This document shows positions 15,599 to 24,201 of a DNA stretch of 54,204 bases, piece by piece. Origin of the DNA: an uncultured Burkholderiales bacterium (GTDB lineage: Bacteria > Pseudomonadota > Gammaproteobacteria > Burkholderiales > Burkholderiaceae_C); contig CAIZIT010000065.1 in NCBI GenBank assembly GCA_903933115.1, positions 1 to 54,204 of the forward strand, in the 5' to 3' direction. Each line of letters begins with the position of its first letter. The first letter of the stretch is position 1. Under the pieces are notes generated by a model. That model ran no database searches. It was not told where the DNA came from and saw nothing but the letters and a program-made list of their open reading frames with translations. The translations under genes were made by a program, and so were the position numbers.

Positions 15599-17950
15599 TC
15601 ACTCCACGCGACGCACTTCGTTGGGTTTGAAGCCCAACTCCGTGGTTTTACCTTTCTTGGCACGTGCAGACTTGGCATTGTTCAGAGAGCGAATCTCAAG
15701 CGTCTCCTCACGCTCTTTGCCGCCGCGTCCAATGCCCTTGATCAAAATGCTCCTGACATAGGCTGCAGCCCCCGCCAACTCATCTTTCTTGTCCAAATCA
15801 ATCAGCAGCAAACCTCGACCGCCTTTTTCCATGATCTTCATCTCTGACAGATCAAAGCTCAAAATTCTCCCAGCCTGGGTCACGCAGGCCACCGACTTGG
15901 CCACAGCAAGCGAGTTGTTTTGAGAGGCGGCATCCACCAGTGAGGGCCTGAGCACGCGCTCAGTCTCGTTCAAGCTCACAAAGGATTTGCCGCTCTTGTT
16001 TCTGGAAATCATCGACTCAATGCTGGCCATGAAGCCGTAACCCGCCGAGTTGCTGAGCAAATACATGGCTGCGGGAGAACCCACCACATAGTGCACAAGC
16101 TGAGTACCGCTCTCCACGTCCACCAAAGTGGTCAAGGGTTGACCATCTCCTCTGGCGCCAGGCAATTGGGTAACGGGGACAGAATAAACACGCCCATTGC
16201 TGCCAAAGCACAAGACGGTATCGACCGTTCTGCACTCAAAGGTGTCGTACAAGGCATCCCCCGCTTTGAAGGAGAAGCCGCCTCGGTCATGACCGTGTCC
16301 CGTGCGAGCCCTGACCCAACCTTTTTCGGAGATCACCACCGTCACTGGCTCATCCACGACTTTGACCTCAATGTTCGAGCGCTTGTCGGCTTGGATCAAG
16401 GTCCTGCGCTCATCACCAAAGATCTTGGCATCGGCCTCAATCTCTTTGATCATCAAACGTCTTTGAGCCGCAGGACTGGCCAAAATCTCTTCAAGTTTTG
16501 TCTTCTCTTCGCCCAAGGACTTGAGCTCTTGCTCAATTTTGATGGCCTCAAGACGGGCCAACTGCCTCAATCGGATTTCTAAAATATCCTCTGCTTGGCG
16601 CTCGCTCAAGCGGAAACGCTCGATCAGCGCGGCCTTCGGTTCATCGCTTTGGCGAATGATCGCAATGACCTCATCGATGTTCAAAAGAACAAGCTGACGG
16701 CCTTCCAAAATATGGATGCGGTCCAAGACCTTTTGAAGTCTGAAATTGGACCTTCTTTGAACGGTGAGTTGCCTGAACTCAATCCACTCGTTGAACATTT
16801 GACGCAAGGACTTTTGAACGGGCTTGCCGTCAATGCCAATGGCCGTCAAGTTGATGGACGATGAGCTCTCAAGGCTGGTATGGGCCAACAGCACTTGCAG
16901 CAACTCTTGCTGCTCAATGGTGCGAGTCTTGGGCTCAAACACCAAGCGAACGGCAGCGTCTTTGGAGGACTCATCGCGCACGCCATCGAGCACACTCAAG
17001 ACCAAGGCTTTGATGGCATTTTGTTCGGGCGTCAAGGTTTTTTTACCGGCCTTGACTTTGGGGTTGGTGAGCTCTTCAATCTCTTCGAGCACACGTTGCG
17101 AGCTGACCCCTGGGGGCAAGGTGTTCACGACAATTTGCCACTGGCCCCGCGCCAAATCCTCAATCACCCAACGCGCCCTGACTTTCAATGAGCCCCTGCC
17201 CGTTCGGTAAGCATCAGCGATGTCTTGGGGTGAGCTGATGATTTGCCCACCTCCTGGGTAATCGGGTCCGGGCAAAATGGCCGCCAACTCTTGATCACTC
17301 AACTTCGGGTTCTTGATGAGGGCCACACATGCATCGGCCACCTCGTTCAAATTGTGTGAGGGGATCTCCGTGGCCAAACCCACCGCAATACCACTCGCAC
17401 CGTTCAAAATCGCAAAGGGCAAGCGCGCAGGAAGTTGTTGGGGCTCTTGAGTGGAGCCGTCGTAATTGGCCTGAAAATCGATCGTGCCCTCATCAAGCTC
17501 ATCCAGTAAGAGGCTGGTGATTCTGGACAACCGTGCCTCCGTGTAACGCATGGCCGCAGCACCGTCCCCATCTCGAGAACCAAAGTTGCCCTGTCCATCA
17601 ATGAGTGGATAGCGCTGAGAGAAGTCTTGGGCCATGCGGACCAAGGCATCATAAGCGGCTTGGTCTCCATGGGGGTGAAAGCGACCCAGCACGTCGCCCA
17701 CCACACGAGCGCTCTTGACCGGTCTGGCACCCACCGCACCGTTGGCCCCACCAAAACCCAAACCCATGCGCGACATGGAGTAAAGAATACGGCGTTGAAC
17801 AGGCTTTTGACCATCACAAATATCGGGCAATGCTCGACCCTTGACCACCGACAAGGCGTACTCTAAATAGGCCTGCCTGGCATAGGCCCCAAGACCGAGT
17901 TCCTCGTCTTTGGAGGGCAACAAATTGGTATCCACGTTGTTTTCACTCAT
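15599..17950 (-). CDS. parC: DNA topoisomerase IV subunit A
   Basis: 783 residues. ParC is the breakage-reunion subunit of topoisomerase IV, which unlinks replicated chromosomes. The catalytic tyrosine is Tyr136 in MRYTEARLS. The winged-helix region has [18 protein letters not shown]: Gln97 stands where E. coli ParC has Ser80, and Asp101 where it has Glu84, the two main quinolone positions. The coiled-coil and tower regions ([20 protein letters not shown]) follow, then a degenerate beta-pinwheel C-terminal domain. It begins two bases after the parE stop, so parE-parC form one operon. The alternative, GyrA, is excluded by the partner (ParE) and by the lack of a GyrA-box QRRGGKG. Confidence 0.96.
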   Translation of the reverse strand: MSENNVDTNLLPSKDEELGLGAYARQAYLEYALSVVKGRALPDICDGQKPVQRRILYSMSRMGLGFGGANGAVGARPVKSARVVGDVLGRFHPHGDQAAYDALVRMAQDFSQRYPLIDGQGNFGSRDGDGAAAMRYTEARLSRITSLLLDELDEGTIDFQANYDGSTQEPQQLPARLPFAILNGASGIAVGLATEIPSHNLNEVADACVALIKNPKLSDQELAAILPGPDYPGGGQIISSPQDIADAYRTGRGSLKVRARWVIEDLARGQWQIVVNTLPPGVSSQRVLEEIEELTNPKVKAGKKTLTPEQNAIKALVLSVLDGVRDESSKDAAVRLVFEPKTRTIEQQELLQVLLAHTSLESSSSINLTAIGIDGKPVQKSLRQMFNEWIEFRQLTVQRRSNFRLQKVLDRIHILEGRQLVLLNIDEVIAIIRQSDEPKAALIERFRLSERQAEDILEIRLRQLARLEAIKIEQELKSLGEEKTKLEEILASPAAQRRLMIKEIEADAKIFGDERRTLIQADKRSNIEVKVVDEPVTVVISEKGWVRARTGHGHDRGGFSFKAGDALYDTFECRTVDTVLCFGSNGRVYSVPVTQLPGARGDGQPLTTLVDVESGTQLVHYVVGSPAAMYLLSNSAGYGFMASIESMISRNKSGKSFVSLNETERVLRPSLVDAASQNNSLAVAKSVACVTQAGRILSFDLSEMKIMEKGGRGLLLIDLDKKDELAGAAAYVRSILIKGIGRGGKEREETLEIRSLNNAKSARAKKGKTTELGFKPNEVRRVE

Positions 17951-17952
17951 GA

Positions 17953-19923
17953 TTAAATATCCACCTCAATGGCGTCGCCATGCAACTCCATCAACTCTCT
18001 TCTCGCTTGGGCCTCGCCCTTGCCCATCAATTGCGTCATCAAGGACTGGGTTTGAAGGAAGTCCAAATCCCCCAGCTGCACGGGCAACAAGCGCCTGGTG
18101 TCTGGGTTCAACGTGGTCTCCCACAATTGCTCCGCGTTCATCTCTCCCAAGCCTTTAAAGCGACTGATGGACCAAGCGCCTTCTCTCACGCCGTCCTTTC
18201 TCAGTTTGTCCAAAACGGCGGTCAACTCGCCCTCATCCAAGGTGTAGATTTTGGTGGCCGGTTTTTTGCCACGCGCAGGGGCATCGACTCTGAACAAAGG
18301 CGGACGCGCAATGAAAACATTGCCACTCTCGATCAACTTGGGGAAGTGTTTGAAAAAGAGCGTCAAGAGAAGCACTTGAATGTGAGAGCCATCGACATCG
18401 GCATCGCTCAAGATACAAATCTTTCCGTACCTCAATCCGCTCAAGTCGACCTCATCATCAGGCCCATGGGGGTCGACCCCAATGGCGACCGCGATGTCGT
18501 GTATTTCGTTGTTGGCAAAAAGCCGGTCTCTCTCGACTTCCCACGTGTTCAAAACCTTGCCCCTCAGGGGCAAAATGGCTTGAGACTCTTTGTCGCGGCC
18601 CATTTTGGCGCTCCCCCCCGCACTGTCGCCCTCGACCAAAAAGACCTCATTGTGGGCCAAATCGCGGCTTTCGCAGTCGGTCAACTTGCCCGGCAACACG
18701 GCAACGCCAGAGCCCTTGCGTTTTTCCACCTTTTGCCCCGCACGCTGACGCGTCTGGGCGGCCTTGATGGCCAATTCAGCCAACTTTTTACCATAGTCCA
18801 CGTGCTCATTGAGCCACAATTCGAGCGTGGGTTTGACAAAACCCGAGACCAATCTCACCGCATCTCTGGAATTCAAACGCTCTTTGATCTGGCCCTGAAA
18901 CTGGGGATCCAACACTTTGGCACTGAGCACATAATTGGCCCTTGCAAACACATCCTCAGGCAGCAATTTAACCCCCTTGGGTAAAAGAGCGTGCAAATCA
19001 ATGAAGCTCTTGACCGCTTGGAACAAGCCTTCTCTTAGACCACTTTCGTGGGTGCCACCAGCGCTTGTTGGAATCAAGTTCACGTAGCTCTCTCTGAGGG
19101 CTTGACCGTCCTCGGTGAAAGCCACACACCATGCCGCCCCCTCGCCTTCAGCAAAACTCTCATGTGCACTGTCAGCAAAGCCCTCCCCCTCAAACATGGG
19201 AATGACGGGGTCTTGGTGCAAGGACTGAGCGAGATAGTCTTTCAAGCCCCCCTTGTAAACCCAAGTTTGTTCCTCTTTGCTTTTTTCATTCAACAAAGTC
19301 ACTGAGACGCCTGGCATCAAAACGGCTTTGCTTCTGAGCAAATGGGTCAACTCGTTCAGGGGCAACAAGGCGCTTTCGAAATACTTCTGATCGGGCCAAA
19401 CCCTCACCAAGGTGCCCGATTTGCGGTCCTCCTTGGTCGCAGCTCGGACTTTCAAAGCCTGGGTGACATCACCGCCTTGGAACACCAAATTGGCCACCTT
19501 TCCTTCTCTGAAAGAGGTGACCTCCATTCTCTTGGACAAGGCATTGGTCACGCTCACGCCCACGCCGTGAAGACCGCCTGAGAAGCTGTAGGCTCCGCCT
19601 GAGCCCTTGTCAAACTTGCCTCCCGCATGGAGCCTTGTGAACACCAGCTCGATGACCGGCGCACGCTCCTCAGGGTGCATGCCAAAGGGAATGCCCCTGC
19701 CGTCATCTTCAATGCTGATGCTGGCATCTGAGTGGAGCGTGACTTTGATCTTTTTGCCATGTCCGGCCAAGGCCTCATCGGCCGAGTTGTCGAGCACCTC
19801 TTGCACGATGTGCAACGGATTGTCGGTACGGGTGTACATGCCGGGGCGTTGTTTGACGGGCTCTAGACCCTTCAAAACGCGGATGGAGCTTTCTGAATAT
19901 TCGGGATTTTGCTTTGTAGCCAT
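17953..19923 (-). CDS. parE: DNA topoisomerase IV subunit B
   Basis: 656 residues from the ATG at 19923 ([20 protein letters not shown]); an upstream start at 19983 would add 20 residues with no family support. ATPase subunit of topoisomerase IV. GHKL-fold motifs: [32 protein letters not shown]. The TOPRIM domain has [22 protein letters not shown] and DADVDGSHI. The C-terminus ends [12 protein letters not shown]. ParE rather than GyrB is supported by the length (GyrB is longer in this group) and by parC following directly. Upstream, the 221-base divergent region to the methyltransferase holds three 10-bp repeats. Confidence 0.96.
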   Translation of the reverse strand: MATKQNPEYSESSIRVLKGLEPVKQRPGMYTRTDNPLHIVQEVLDNSADEALAGHGKKIKVTLHSDASISIEDDGRGIPFGMHPEERAPVIELVFTRLHAGGKFDKGSGGAYSFSGGLHGVGVSVTNALSKRMEVTSFREGKVANLVFQGGDVTQALKVRAATKEDRKSGTLVRVWPDQKYFESALLPLNELTHLLRSKAVLMPGVSVTLLNEKSKEEQTWVYKGGLKDYLAQSLHQDPVIPMFEGEGFADSAHESFAEGEGAAWCVAFTEDGQALRESYVNLIPTSAGGTHESGLREGLFQAVKSFIDLHALLPKGVKLLPEDVFARANYVLSAKVLDPQFQGQIKERLNSRDAVRLVSGFVKPTLELWLNEHVDYGKKLAELAIKAAQTRQRAGQKVEKRKGSGVAVLPGKLTDCESRDLAHNEVFLVEGDSAGGSAKMGRDKESQAILPLRGKVLNTWEVERDRLFANNEIHDIAVAIGVDPHGPDDEVDLSGLRYGKICILSDADVDGSHIQVLLLTLFFKHFPKLIESGNVFIARPPLFRVDAPARGKKPATKIYTLDEGELTAVLDKLRKDGVREGAWSISRFKGLGEMNAEQLWETTLNPDTRRLLPVQLGDLDFLQTQSLMTQLMGKGEAQARRELMELHGDAIEVDI

Positions 19924-20010
19924 GGATGGATTGTAGACAGGTTCTTTTTGGATCTGTATGGAAAAACAGTATTTTAGCGGCACAAGGCATCAAACGGCCT
20001 CAAAAGACTC

Positions 20011-20040
20011 GATTAGGCCTGATTGGGCCTGATTAGGCCT
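20011..20040. repeat. Three tandem 10-bp repeats upstream of parE
   Basis: gattaggcct, gattgggcct and gattaggcct follow each other exactly (20011-20020, 20021-20030, 20031-20040). Two of them contain the palindrome aggcct. They lie 88 bases before the parE start, in the divergent region shared with the methyltransferase gene. The 10-base period would place each copy on the same face of the helix. Confidence 0.85.
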
Positions 20041-20144
20041 GCAATGCCCCATTTTGGACCATTTGCCTCATGTTCTATTATCCATGAGCGGCGCTGGGGG
20101 ATAATGTCATTCTAAACAATCAAATCAAGCATCCCCAGGCCCCC

Positions 20145-20738
20145 ATGAGTCATCCACCCCTTGCGACTTGCCCCCCAGCGCAGCGTCCCCATGAAGCTTC
20201 CGATTGGCTCAAAAGGTGGTCCCACGTGCTCCCGCCCCATAGCCGGGTGTTGGATTTGGCGTGTGGCTTTGGACGCAATGCTTTGTGGCTAGCGCAGTTA
20301 CAAATGGATGTGTTGGCACTCGATCGCGACAGCGCAGCCCTGGAGCATGTCAAGTCCTCTGGCATCAAGACCCTGTGCGCAGATGTGGAAAACGCAGCAT
20401 GGCCCTTGTCCGGGGAGCGTTTTGGAGCGGTGGTGGTGAACAATTACTTATGGCGTGCCCTTTGGCCCGACCTCATGAACTGCATTGAAGAAGGTGGTTT
20501 TGTGATTTATGAGACCTTTTGTGAAGGTCACCAAGCCTACGGCAAACCCAGCAGGCCTGATTTTTTACTGCAAAGTGGCGAATTGCTTCGTGTGTTCAAG
20601 GACTTCAAGGTCTTGGGCTATGAGGAGGGCCTTTTGAGACAGCCCACACGCTATGTGCAAAGAATCATTGCGCAAAAGCCATCTCTTTCTATCACACCTA
20701 CACATCTGGCGATTGGCTCGTTAGAATGCGGTTATTAA
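20145..20738 (+). CDS. Class I SAM-dependent methyltransferase (TehB-like)
   Basis: 197 residues. Motif I for S-adenosylmethionine binding is VLDLACGFGRNALWLA (about 35-50), followed by motif II LALDRDS and the acidic/adenine region CADVENAAWPL. NNYLWRALWPDLMNCIEEGGFVIYETF is the post-motif region typical of TehB and related small-molecule methyltransferases; the substrate cannot be told. There is no signal peptide, so it is cytoplasmic. It stands divergent from parE and 23 bases before dapA, possibly co-transcribed with it, though dapA may also have its own promoter (tagaat at 20722-20727). The start MSHPPLATCP is the first in-frame ATG; no Shine-Dalgarno sequence precedes it. Confidence 0.8.
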   Translation: MSHPPLATCPPAQRPHEASDWLKRWSHVLPPHSRVLDLACGFGRNALWLAQLQMDVLALDRDSAALEHVKSSGIKTLCADVENAAWPLSGERFGAVVVNNYLWRALWPDLMNCIEEGGFVIYETFCEGHQAYGKPSRPDFLLQSGELLRVFKDFKVLGYEEGLLRQPTRYVQRIIAQKPSLSITPTHLAIGSLECGY

Positions 20739-20761
20739 CATCTGAACATTAAAAAACTTCT

Positions 20762-21643
20762 ATGGCACCCATCACTGGCAGCATTGTGGCATTGGCCACC
20801 CCGTTGAACACCGACATGAGCGTGGATTACCCAACGCTCAGAAAACTCATTGACTGGCACATCCAAGAAGGAACAGACTGCATTGGCGTTGTTGGCACGA
20901 CAGGCGAGTCGCCCACCGTGAGCGTTGAGGAGCACAGAGAGATCATCCGAGTGAGCGTGGAACAAGCCAACAAGCGCGTCCCCATCATGGCCGGTTGTGG
21001 AGCCAACTCCACACAAGAGGCCATCGAGTTGGCCAAGTTTGCCAAACAAGTGGGTGCAGACTGCCAACTTCAAGTCGTGCCCTACTACAACAAACCCACC
21101 CAAGAGGGGCAATTCCTGCATTTCAAAGCCATCGCAGAGGCGGTTGACTTGCCCATGGTGTTGTACAACGTACCTGGACGAACAGTTGCCGATATGCACC
21201 ATGACACGGTCTTGAGACTTGCCAAAGTCCCAGGCATTGTGGGCATCAAGGAGGCCACAGGAAACATTGAACGCGCGCAGTGGCTCATTCGTGAAACACC
21301 TGAGGACTTTGCCGTCTATTCAGGCGATGACCCGACAGCCGTTGCTTTGATGCTTTGCGGTGGCCAAGGCAATGTGAGCGTCACCGCCAACATCGCCCCC
21401 AGGCTCATGCATGAGTTGTGCGTGGCGGCCATCGCTGGTGATGTGAAAAAAGCCATGCAAATTCAATTTCAATTGATGCCCGTGCATAAAAATCTCTTTG
21501 TCGAGGCCAACCCCATTCCTTTGAAGTGGGCGATGGCTCGAATGGGTCTTTGCGGACCCACGCTCAGACTGCCCTTGACGCCCATGGCCAGTCAATTTGA
21601 ATCCACTGTTGAAGCTGCACTGCGTGCAAGCGGACTTGTTTGA
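20762..21643 (+). CDS. dapA: 4-hydroxy-tetrahydrodipicolinate synthase
   Basis: 293 residues, the usual length. Condenses pyruvate with aspartate semialdehyde, the first committed step of lysine and meso-diaminopimelate synthesis. The Schiff-base lysine is Lys163 in [11 protein letters not shown]; the proton-relay residues are Tyr135 (VLYNVPGRT) and Thr46/Thr47 (GTTGES). The C-terminus [20 protein letters not shown] is typical. The ATG at 20762 matches the family start [14 protein letters not shown]. It is followed, with only a short gap to the likely start, by bamC; the dapA-bamC order is common in beta- and gammaproteobacteria. Confidence 0.97.
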   Translation: MAPITGSIVALATPLNTDMSVDYPTLRKLIDWHIQEGTDCIGVVGTTGESPTVSVEEHREIIRVSVEQANKRVPIMAGCGANSTQEAIELAKFAKQVGADCQLQVVPYYNKPTQEGQFLHFKAIAEAVDLPMVLYNVPGRTVADMHHDTVLRLAKVPGIVGIKEATGNIERAQWLIRETPEDFAVYSGDDPTAVALMLCGGQGNVSVTANIAPRLMHELCVAAIAGDVKKAMQIQFQLMPVHKNLFVEANPIPLKWAMARMGLCGPTLRLPLTPMASQFESTVEAALRASGLV

Positions 21644-21663
21644 GAACTACCAGGACTTTATTC

Positions 21664-22791
21664 GTGATACATCCTTTTTATCGTTCGCCAAAACTTCATT
21701 TCGCCACTTGGCCTACTGCGGTTTGTGCGGTCATTTTGTTGAGCTCATGCTCGAGTTTGACCAGTGACAAAGTCAATTACAAGTCCCAAGCCAGCGCTCA
21801 GCCCATTTCCCTGGACATCCCTCCAGACTTGACACAGTTGGTCAAAGACACCCGCTACCGCATCCCTGGTGAGCAAGTGAGTGCCAACGCCATGGGTCTG
21901 AACACCACCAACACCTCCAGCCCTGTGATCGGTGCCACCAAGCTCAACGATGTCACCCTCTCTCGCCTGGGCAAGGAGCGTTGGTTGACCGTTCAACGCG
22001 CACCTGAGGACGTATGGCCCTTGGTCAAGCAGTTTTGGCTGGACAACGGGTTTGTCTTTGTGAAAGAGGATGAAAAATTAGGTCTCTTGGAGACCGACTG
22101 GGCTGAGAACAAGGCCAATGAGCCTCAAGACTTCTTTGGCAAGAACCTCAAACGCTTCTTGGGCAACGTCATGTCCACGGGCATCAAGGACAAGTTCATC
22201 ACTCGCTTTGAGGCCAATGACAACAAACAGGTCGAGATTTTCATCTCTCACAGAGCTCTTGAGGATGTGGCCCCCAACTCGGTCAACCCGGTGAGCAGTG
22301 TCAAACTGAGGGCCTCTGACCCAGAGCTTGAGAACGAGTTCTTAAAGAAACTGATGCTTCGCCTAGGTGTCTCAGAGACCCAAGCGACCTCCATGGAGCA
22401 AAGCTCTGGTGCGCCCTTGGTGGCCAAAGCCAGCCTTCAAATGCAGGGTTCATTGGCCACCTTGCAGTACCAAGAGGGATTTGACACCGCTTGGCGCCGC
22501 GTGGGATTGGCACTGGACCGCTCAGGCTTCACCGTTGAAGACCGAGACCGCAAGGTGGGACTTTATTTTGTGCGCTTTGTTGACCGCAGCAATGCAGGAA
22601 AAGAGCAAGGCTTTTTCTCACGCCTCTTTTCGAGCTCCTCCAAGGAAGAGGGACCACAGCGCTATCGCATCAAGATTGAATCCAAGGGGGATGCGCAAAC
22701 GTCCATCATCATTCAAAACAGCAGTGGCGAGGCCGAGGGCTCTGATGCAGGTGCAAAGATCGCTCAATTGCTCCTCGATGAGTTGAAGTAA
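21664..22791 (+). CDS. bamC: Outer membrane protein assembly factor BamC (lipoprotein)
   Basis: 375 residues from a GTG at 21664, chosen because AGGA lies eight bases before it; TTG at 21640, overlapping the dapA stop, is the alternative. The N-terminus ends in a lipobox ILLSSC, so the mature protein begins at Cys and is lipid-anchored to the outer membrane. The unstructured N-terminal stretch (VNYKSQASAQPISLDIPPDL) is the part that in E. coli BamC binds BamD. Two helix-grip domains follow (about 95-210 and 260-375; WRRVGLALDRSGFTVEDRDR marks the second). BamC is an accessory subunit of the Bam complex that inserts outer-membrane barrels. The genes bamA, B, D and E are not in view. Confidence 0.9.
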   Translation: MIHPFYRSPKLHFATWPTAVCAVILLSSCSSLTSDKVNYKSQASAQPISLDIPPDLTQLVKDTRYRIPGEQVSANAMGLNTTNTSSPVIGATKLNDVTLSRLGKERWLTVQRAPEDVWPLVKQFWLDNGFVFVKEDEKLGLLETDWAENKANEPQDFFGKNLKRFLGNVMSTGIKDKFITRFEANDNKQVEIFISHRALEDVAPNSVNPVSSVKLRASDPELENEFLKKLMLRLGVSETQATSMEQSSGAPLVAKASLQMQGSLATLQYQEGFDTAWRRVGLALDRSGFTVEDRDRKVGLYFVRFVDRSNAGKEQGFFSRLFSSSSKEEGPQRYRIKIESKGDAQTSIIIQNSSGEAEGSDAGAKIAQLLLDELK

Positions 22792-22802
22792 ACCGTCCCA
22801 TC

Positions 22803-22844
22803 GGCTCTGATTGCCTCGTCAATTCAGAGCCTTCTTTCTTTTCT
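22803..22844 (+). terminator. Intrinsic terminator after bamC
   Basis: ggctctga (22803-22810) pairs perfectly with tcagagcc (22824-22831), followed by the pyrimidine/T-rich tail ttctttcttttctt. It ends the dapA-bamC transcript. Confidence 0.75.
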
Positions 22845-22887
22845 TGGATCCCTTGATTGCCTGTCATCCGATGTGCCTTGATTCGCT

Positions 22888-23676
22888 GTGTTGAGATTTA
22901 AAAGTCTAGGGAGTGGAAGCTCTGGCAATGCCACATTGATTGAAGCCTCTCAGGGCGGGGAGACCACCCGAGTGCTGATCGATTGTGGTTTGTCCATGAG
23001 CGAGCTCAGACAACAGTTGGCACCAATGGACTTGGACTTGGAGGATGTTCAAGCCCTTTTTGTCACTCACGAACACTCCGACCATGTGGGACAGGCCAAA
23101 CAGTTTGGACTCAAAACGGGCAGACCCATCTTTGCCAGTCAAGGCACGCACTTGGCCATTCAAATTCACTCCTGGGGTTTGAGAGAGGAGCAAATTCAGT
23201 GCGCCAGTGACAGCGCGCTCATCCAAATTGGAAGCTTGTGCTTGCACCCCTTCACGGTCCCCCATGATGCCAGGGAGCCTTTGCAACTGTGTTTGAGTGA
23301 CGGAGAAGTCAAGCTGGGTTTGGTGACCGATTTGGGTCACGTGAGCTCGCATGTGGTTCGATCGCTGCAAAACTGTCATGCACTGATTTTGGAGTGCAAT
23401 CACGATGAGCAGCTCTTAAGACTCTCCAAGTACCCATCCTTTTTGAAAGCCCGCATCTCTGGACCTTTGGGGCACTTGTCCAATAAAGACTCTGCAAAAT
23501 TGCTGCAAGCGGTATTGAGTGAAAAACTCAAAACGGTGGTGGCAGCCCACCTCAGTGAGAAGAACAACACCCCTGAGTTGGCCACCCAGGCTCTTTTGGA
23601 TGTGATCGCGCCAAGCGGCCCCCAATTGATCGTGGCCGATCCTGAGAGTGGCACGGATTGGATTGCTGTTCACTGA
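22888..23676 (+). CDS. MBL-fold metallo-hydrolase (YycJ/WalJ-like)
   Basis: 262 residues starting with GTG at 22888 (LRFKSLGSGSSGNATLI after the initiator). The binuclear zinc motif is THEHSDHVGQ; the second-metal Asp region is LVTDLGHV and the later His is in AAHLSEKNNTPELA. The opening SLGSGSSGN is characteristic of the YycJ/WalJ group of metallo-beta-lactamase-fold proteins, thought to act on nucleic acids. It is cytoplasmic with no signal peptide. It lies beyond the bamC terminator, so it probably has its own promoter. No Shine-Dalgarno sequence is visible and no ATG is available near the conserved start. Confidence 0.83.
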   Translation: MLRFKSLGSGSSGNATLIEASQGGETTRVLIDCGLSMSELRQQLAPMDLDLEDVQALFVTHEHSDHVGQAKQFGLKTGRPIFASQGTHLAIQIHSWGLREEQIQCASDSALIQIGSLCLHPFTVPHDAREPLQLCLSDGEVKLGLVTDLGHVSSHVVRSLQNCHALILECNHDEQLLRLSKYPSFLKARISGPLGHLSNKDSAKLLQAVLSEKLKTVVAAHLSEKNNTPELATQALLDVIAPSGPQLIVADPESGTDWIAVH

Positions 23677-23767
23677 GAAAACGCTCAGCAACACAGCAAA
23701 AAGACTGCAGCCCCACCCTTTTGTCCTCGTGCGCAGAGCATGATGATGAAAGAAGGAGAAAAAGCAC

Positions 23768-23795
23768 AAAAAAAAGCCACCCAAGGGGTGGCTTT
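23768..23795 (-). terminator. Intrinsic terminator of the small lipoprotein gene
   Basis: aagccaccc (23774-23782) and gggtggctt (23786-23794) form a perfect 9-bp stem. On the minus strand it is followed by an uninterrupted run of eight T (A run at 23768-23775). It lies 18 bases after the lipoprotein stop. Confidence 0.85.
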
Positions 23796-23812
23796 CGCAA
23801 CAACCAGAAGGA

Positions 23813-24007
23813 TTACTTCTTGTCAGCAGCAGCAGGTGCAGCAGCGTCAGCAGCTGGTGCAGCAGCAGGAGCAGCAGCGTCAGCAGCAGGTGCAGCAGCG
23901 GGAGCAGCAGCAGGTGCTTCTGCGGGAGCAGCAGCAGGAGCTTCTTTTTTGCCACAAGCAACTAAAGCAGCGGCCAACAATGCGGCCAATAGAAGTGATT
24001 TTTTCAT
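23813..24007 (-). CDS. Small Ala/Pro-rich lipoprotein
   Basis: 64 residues. MKKSLLLAALLAAALVAC is a lipoprotein signal peptide with lipobox LVAC, followed by GKKEAP. The mature chain is almost only Ala and Pro with a few Glu/Asp, in near-repeats of APAAAPAADA, and ends ADKK. It is probably an outer-membrane-anchored flexible peptide; no enzymatic function can be inferred. The gene has all the marks of an expressed gene despite its size: a good Shine-Dalgarno (AAAGGA, seven bases before ATG), a tataat -10 about 110 bases upstream, and a strong terminator. Low-complexity codon repetition (gca/gct/gcc runs) makes length variation between strains likely. Confidence 0.8.
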   Translation of the reverse strand: MKKSLLLAALLAAALVACGKKEAPAAAPAEAPAAAPAAAPAADAAAPAAAPAADAAAPAAADKK

Positions 24008-24035
24008 GTCAGATGTCCTTTGAGGGGTAAAGTTA

Positions 24036-24077
24036 ACAATTTCCGGAAATTGTCACAATTAACTGTGACCGAGTCAC
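24036..24077 (-). promoter_or_regulatory. Structured leader of the small lipoprotein gene
   Basis: Three inverted repeats lie side by side: a perfect 18-bp palindrome (24036-24053, acaatttccggaaattgt); gtcaca (24052-24057) with tgtgac (24064-24069); and gtgac (24065-24069) with gtcac (24073-24077). The last two share an arm and cannot form together, as in an RNA switch. It could instead be DNA operator sites. Confidence 0.45.
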
Positions 24078-24115
24078 CAACCAATACGAGACTGCATCAA
24101 TGAACTCAGAGACGC

Positions 24116-24145
24116 ATTATAAGGGATTATTGGGCGGCTTGAGAA
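24116..24145 (-). promoter_or_regulatory. Candidate promoter of the small lipoprotein gene
   Basis: On the minus strand, ttctca (24145-24140) and a consensus tataat (24121-24116) are 18 bases apart. Transcription would start near 24109, giving a leader of about 100 bases that contains the inverted repeats. Confidence 0.55.
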
Positions 24146-24201
24146 TTTATCAAATTGAAGGCTTTTGTAGGCCCAGGTTGGGGCATCGCAAAATCTGGGG
24201 T

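Noticed and set aside
17980-18984. A 334-codon open frame antisense to parE
   Set aside because: It lies fully inside parE, has no recognisable motif, and results from codon bias on the coding strand.
20077-20105. Symmetrical gataat boxes as divergent promoters between parE and the methyltransferase gene
   Set aside because: Both strands show gataat, but neither has a -35-like sequence at the right distance; kept only as an inverted repeat of unknown meaning.
23416-23961. A 181-codon frame overlapping the small lipoprotein in another frame
   Set aside because: Leu/His-rich translation of the repeat and the terminator; the 64-residue frame has the signal peptide, Shine-Dalgarno and promoter.
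24052-24069. CRP-type site in the lipoprotein leader
   Set aside because: The arms read TCACA-N6-TGTGA, the reverse order of the TGTGA-N6-TCACA consensus, and lie downstream of the predicted start of transcription.
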